Shown: piece by piece, positions 60,785 through 64,000 of the stretch
Numbering within the stretch: position 1 is the stretch's first letter
Layout of the letters: each line of letters opens with the position of its first letter
Origin: Holophagales bacterium UBA5704
Lineage (GTDB): Bacteria > Acidobacteriota > Thermoanaerobaculia > Multivoradales > UBA5704
Assembly: GCA_002420005.1 (NCBI GenBank)
Contig: DIHE01000160.1
Span: forward strand, 18,614 to 82,613
DNA length: 64,000 nt
Reading direction: 5' to 3'
Position numbers and translations under genes: made by a program
The notes under the pieces: generated by a model
Database searches by the model: none
Told to the model about the DNA's origin: nothing
What the model saw: only the letters and a program-made list of their open reading frames with translations

Positions 60785-61389
60785 GCACGAACGATCCCGA
60801 ATGGAACGGCTTGATGGAGGCCTGGCAGGAGGAGACGGCGGCGGAGGCCACGCCGGCGGCGCTCTCGGAGGAGGCCCGGCGGCGCATCCGCTCCCGCGTC
60901 CGGCGGGAGACCGCCGGGCTCTTCGCGCTCGCGATCGGTGAGGCGGTGATGGCCCTGGGTCTTCTGGCCTGGCTGCTCCTCGACGCCCTGGACCTCCGCC
61001 GGCCGGCCGATGCCGCCGTGCTGGCCGGCATCGTGATCCTGTTCGCCGTCACCTTCTACTACAGCTTCTGGAACCGCCGCGGCACGTGGCGGCCGGTGGC
61101 CGAATCGACCACCACCTTCGTCGACCTGTCGATCGAGCGCTGCCGCCGCAAGCTGCGCACCCTGCCGTTCTGCTACCGGCTCCTCGGCGCGGAGCTGGCG
61201 CTCCTCGTTCCCTGGGCGGTGCACTCCTTGCTCTCCCGCCCCGAAGCGCCCCCGCTCGCCAAATGGCTCCAGCTCCTCGGCATGATCGTCCTCATCCCGG
61301 CCTGTGTCCTCCTCTGGGCCACCTGGTACAAACGCAAGACCCTGCGCGAGATGGCAGAGTGGGAGGAGCTGCGGCGGAGCCTGGAGTGA
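60781..61389 (+). CDS. four-helix membrane protein, possible anti-sigma partner
   Basis: 202 residues. A soluble N-terminus (1-45, 'MEAWQEETAAEATPAALSEE') is followed by four hydrophobic helices at about 47-72, 78-98, 137-153 and 162-182. It overlaps the sigma-factor gene by four bases, so it may sequester the sigma factor at the membrane. It lacks the zinc-binding HxxxCxxC motif of many anti-sigma factors, so the role is inferred from position only. Confidence 0.65.
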   Translation: MSTNDPEWNGLMEAWQEETAAEATPAALSEEARRRIRSRVRRETAGLFALAIGEAVMALGLLAWLLLDALDLRRPADAAVLAGIVILFAVTFYYSFWNRRGTWRPVAESTTTFVDLSIERCRRKLRTLPFCYRLLGAELALLVPWAVHSLLSRPEAPPLAKWLQLLGMIVLIPACVLLWATWYKRKTLREMAEWEELRRSLE

Positions 61390-61400
61390 ACCCGCCGCGG

Positions 61401-62417
61401 TCAGTGGATGACGCGATCCGAAGCCCTTTCCCGCATCGCGCGCGACCGCCGCAGGTCGCGCGCGATGTTGATCCGCTTGAACCAGCGATCCTTGCCGTCG
61501 TACCGCGCCTTGAACGGCTTGCGCCCGTGCACCCCCTGAAAATTGTCGACGAACAGGATCTCCCCCGGTTCGAGGGGAAGGTCGTAGATCCGCTCATCCA
61601 CGGCGTCGATCAGACACTTGAGCGCCGCGGCGGCTTCCGGGTCCTCCACCGGGTCCATGAAATAGGGATCGATCCGGATGTACGGCGCCTTCGGATCGCC
61701 GAACAGGACCGGGATCTTCTCCGGCCGCGTGTTCATCTGGTCGATGTGCTCGTAGGAGACCGCGAGATCGCCGACGATCTGCGCCGGATCCGGCTTGTTC
61801 TTCTTGAGGTGCGACTCGTCGGGCCGGATCGTGTAATGCGGCTCGAACAGCTTGCCGACCACCTCGGCAGGCAAGGGGACGTCGCGCAGGGAGAGGAAGG
61901 TCGTGGGGACGTTGTCCGGGTTGCGCAAGCACATCAGACCCAGGTAATCCCCGCGGCATTCGTGAAAGGCGTCCTCGATGTGCCACCAGAGGAGCTCTTC
62001 GCTGCCGCTTCCCAGCTGCTCGTGCTCCAGCCCCTTGATCGGCAGGATGTCATGGACGACATGTCCGTCCTGCTGCGTGGCCCAGCCGATGCACTCGCCC
62101 AGGAGCGACCCGGTCAGCACGAGGGCGATCTCTTCGACCCGCACGTTGCGGCGCATCTCCTGCAACTTCCAATGCGCGGGCGTGTCGCCGATCGCCTCGT
62201 CGTCGACCGGGAGACCGGAGAGCACGCCATACGCCGACGCCGGCTCGTTTAGACGGAAATCGTTCAACCACAACCGCAGGCGGCGCGGCAGCTCATGGGC
62301 CGCCACCGGTGCGATGGCGAGAAATTCCGGATTCTCCGGCGTTTCGTACCGGGCGGCCAGCTCGCTGCAGAGCCGCCGCACGTCCCGGGCTTCGCCGGCT
62401 TCCAACGTAAAACGCAT
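61401..62417 (-). CDS. Fe(II)/2-oxoglutarate oxygenase, arginine beta-hydroxylase (VioC) type
   Basis: 338 residues of the clavaminate-synthase-like (CAS/TauD) family. The iron facial triad is visible as His146 and Glu148 in 'WWHIEDAFHECRGDY' and His297 in 'FQGVHGRKPFKARYDG'; Arg311 ('DGKDRWFKR') is placed to bind 2-oxoglutarate. VioC-type members hydroxylate free L-arginine at C3. The HxE rather than HxD metal motif is typical of this subgroup. The gene starts one base after the aminotransferase stop, so they are translationally coupled. Its closest relative in the window is the partial gene at 63565, with 'RPEKIPVLFGD', 'DPYFMDPVED' and 'VHGRKPFKARYDG' nearly shared. Confidence 0.85.
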   Translation of the reverse strand: MRFTLEAGEARDVRRLCSELAARYETPENPEFLAIAPVAAHELPRRLRLWLNDFRLNEPASAYGVLSGLPVDDEAIGDTPAHWKLQEMRRNVRVEEIALVLTGSLLGECIGWATQQDGHVVHDILPIKGLEHEQLGSGSEELLWWHIEDAFHECRGDYLGLMCLRNPDNVPTTFLSLRDVPLPAEVVGKLFEPHYTIRPDESHLKKNKPDPAQIVGDLAVSYEHIDQMNTRPEKIPVLFGDPKAPYIRIDPYFMDPVEDPEAAAALKCLIDAVDERIYDLPLEPGEILFVDNFQGVHGRKPFKARYDGKDRWFKRINIARDLRRSRAMRERASDRVIH

Positions 62418-62418
62418 C

Positions 62419-63543
62419 TCACGACTCCTTTGGGCCGGCGGTGTCGAGCCGCCGGGCCAGGCGATCGAGCCCTTCCTGCAGAACGGACGAAGGTCCGCCG
62501 AAGCCAAGACGGGCATGGTCAGGATGACCGAAGCAATTCCCCGGCACCAGGAGGACCCTCTCCTCCCGGGCCAGACGATGACAGAGCTCTTCCACCTCAA
62601 CGCCCGGCTCGAAACGCACGAACGCGGAAACCCCTCCCCACGGCCGGACCCACTCCACCCGGCCGGCCCGCTCGTCGATCCAGCGGGCGACGAGGTCGAG
62701 ATTGCGCCCGGCCTGTTCGAGGCGCAGGCGCAGCAGGACGTCCGCTTTCTCCAGGGCCTTCTGCGCCACGATCTCCACCAGGGGCGACAGGTGGAGCGTC
62801 AGGTAGTCGCGGATCCGGATGAACCGTTCGAGCACGGCCGGTGCGGCGAGACACCAGCCGACGCGGAGCCCGGGCAGGCCATAGGCCTTGGACATGGTTC
62901 CCATCGACACCGCCCGCGGATAGTCGAGCGGCTCGGGCAAAGGCGCCCGGCCATCGAGAGGGAGGCGGGCGAAGGCTCCGTCCCAGACCAGATAGGCTCC
63001 GACCCGGTCCACCGCGGCGATCAGGCGGCGCTGCTCGTCCTGCGTGATCGAGACGCCGGTCGGATTGTGCGGGAAGTTGACCACCACCATCCGGGTGCGC
63101 TCTCCGAGAAGCTCCTCGAGCTCGGCAAAATCCGGCCGCCACCGGTTCTCCCAGCGCAGCGGCCAGCTTCGCAGCGTGCAGCCCATCGCCGCCGCGACCC
63201 CGGAGAGCTGCTGATAGATCGGGTCGAGCACCAACACCTCGTCGCCCGGTTCCAGCAGGCCTTGCATGATCAGGAAATTCGCCTCGGTCGATCCGTGCGT
63301 CACCATCACGTGATCGGTGCGCCCCCCCACGAGGTGATCGGCGACCGCCTGCCGCACTCCGGCTCCGCCCAGGGTTTCACTGTCCATGAGGACGAGGGAG
63401 TCCAAGTCCTGCAAGCTGAACCCCAGGAGCTCACGCAGCTGGGCGATCGAGAAGTTCTCGACGCCGCTGCTGCCGATGTCAAAATCGGCGGCGAAATAAT
63501 ACGTCCGCATCCACTCTTCAAGAAGTGCCGGCGCGAGCTTCAT
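62419..63543 (-). CDS. PLP aminotransferase-fold enzyme, capreomycidine synthase (VioD)-like
   Basis: 374 residues, fold-type I. PLP-binding Lys219 in 'SMGTMSKAYGLPGLRVGW', 'NFPHNPTGV' (Asn160) and Asp188 in 'YLVWDGAFA' are in place. The N-terminus 'MKLAPALLEEWMRTYYFAAD' and 'DIGSSGVENFSIAQLRELLG' resembles capreomycidine synthase, which cyclises 3-hydroxyarginine to the cyclic guanidino amino acid capreomycidine. The coupled arginine oxygenase next door supports this over a plain aminotransferase. It lies 21 bases after the second oxygenase. A related enduracididine-type role is possible. Confidence 0.78.
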   Translation of the reverse strand: MKLAPALLEEWMRTYYFAADFDIGSSGVENFSIAQLRELLGFSLQDLDSLVLMDSETLGGAGVRQAVADHLVGGRTDHVMVTHGSTEANFLIMQGLLEPGDEVLVLDPIYQQLSGVAAAMGCTLRSWPLRWENRWRPDFAELEELLGERTRMVVVNFPHNPTGVSITQDEQRRLIAAVDRVGAYLVWDGAFARLPLDGRAPLPEPLDYPRAVSMGTMSKAYGLPGLRVGWCLAAPAVLERFIRIRDYLTLHLSPLVEIVAQKALEKADVLLRLRLEQAGRNLDLVARWIDERAGRVEWVRPWGGVSAFVRFEPGVEVEELCHRLAREERVLLVPGNCFGHPDHARLGFGGPSSVLQEGLDRLARRLDTAGPKES

Positions 63544-63564
63544 CGAATCTCCCGGGAACGATCG

Positions 63565-64000
63565 TCATTGGATGACCCGCGAGCTCGCCGCCGCACGTGC
63601 AGCGCGCGATTTACGCAAGTCGCGGGTGATGTTGATCCGCTTCAACCACCGGTCGCTTCCGTCAAACCGAGCCTTGAACGGCTTGCGCCCGTGAACCGCC
63701 TTGAAATTGTCGATGAAGCAGATGTCTCCGGTCGCCAGCGGCACCTCTTCGAGGCGGCGGTCGATCTCGCGGATGAGGGTGTCGAGAGCCTCCTGGGCGC
63801 GCGGGTTGTCCTCCACCGGGTCCATGAAGTAGGGGTCGAGCCGGACGTACGGCGAACGGCGGTCGCCGAAAAGGACGGGGATCTTCTCCGGCCGGCGGTT
63901 CATCCGCTCGATCTGCTCATAGCGGGCGGCCACGTCGGCGTCCCCGGCATCGAGGATCGCCCGGTTCTTCGGCTGGTGCGACTCATCGGGCCGGATGGTG
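63565..64000 (-). CDS. second VioC-type Fe(II)/2-oxoglutarate oxygenase, partial
   Basis: The C-terminal 144 residues are visible; the N-terminal part, including the first iron ligands, lies beyond the right edge. It reads 'TIRPDESHQPKNRA', 'RPEKIPVLFGDRRSPYVRLD', 'FIDNFKAVHGRKPFKARFDG', keeping the second iron histidine and the 2-oxoglutarate arginine ('SDRWLKR'). It aligns throughout with the oxygenase at 61401. It is the first visible gene of the oxygenase-synthase-oxygenase run, which may begin further right. Confidence 0.83.
   Translation of the reverse strand, partial: TIRPDESHQPKNRAILDAGDADVAARYEQIERMNRRPEKIPVLFGDRRSPYVRLDPYFMDPVEDNPRAQEALDTLIREIDRRLEEVPLATGDICFIDNFKAVHGRKPFKARFDGSDRWLKRINITRDLRKSRAARAAASSRVIQ

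Noticed and set aside
60781..61389. Zinc-binding anti-sigma factor
   Set aside because: The HxxxCxxC motif is absent and the protein has four helices. Only gene position supports a link to the sigma factor.

Overview
The window looks like a chromosomal segment of a high-GC Gram-negative bacterium, most probably an Acidobacteriota. The best evidence is a set of five long secreted proteins with the acidobacterial-type VWFA-related architecture (an N-terminal 'VRVVNVEAVVTD ... DFRLLVDG' module). Also consistent are an exosortase H locus, a DUF3857/transglutaminase/TPR giant, many CHAT proteins and lipoprotein signals. Lineage below phylum is a guess; no rRNA, tRNA or CRISPR array was seen.

Layout. 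0-3.9 kb (minus strand): a pyrimidine operon, pyrR-pyrB-pyrC, followed by a cation-diffusion-facilitator exporter. 3.9-8.6 kb: an accessory patch with a decayed CHAT/TPR gene, several toxin-antitoxin modules (some broken exactly at short repeats, called A, B and C here) and an exosortase H gene with its membrane partner. 8.6-13.9 kb: envelope genes, namely a signal-peptide protein with a beta-barrel-like tail, an Ig-like lipoprotein and a GT-C glycosyltransferase. 13.9-29.2 kb: small membrane proteins, four tandem VWFA paralogues, a membrane-anchored patatin-like lipase, the DUF3857 protein and a fifth VWFA paralogue. 29.3-32.4 kb (minus strand): a housekeeping run, miaA-hfq-TPR lipoprotein-pgsA, all overlapping.

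32.6-55.5 kb is the most unusual part: seven caspase-fold (CHAT or CHAT-like) proteins in 23 kb, each keeping an apparent His/Cys dyad and most with a different partner domain. These are a caspase-like protein, TM-TPR-CHAT, CHAT-TM-FGE/SUMF1 (operonic with an OmpA-like protein), CHAT-TPR-TIR, CHAT-TM (operonic with a CsgG-like secreted protein), CHAT-NB-ARC (operonic with a separate TPR protein) and NACHT-CHAT plus a C-terminal accessory domain. The last six form three divergent pairs. Domain content (regulated cysteine protease, STAND NTPase switches, TIR, repeat sensors, envelope partners) suggests signal-activated proteolysis, possibly defence or programmed death; this is inference.

55.6-61.4 kb: a Cys-loop-type ligand-gated channel homologue, an S33 peptidase, a NatA/NatB-type ABC exporter, and an ECF sigma factor with a four-helix membrane protein. 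61.4-64 kb (minus strand): two Fe(II)/2-oxoglutarate oxygenases of the arginine beta-hydroxylase (VioC) type around a capreomycidine synthase-like (VioD) aminotransferase, suggesting a cyclic guanidino amino acid pathway that continues beyond the right edge.
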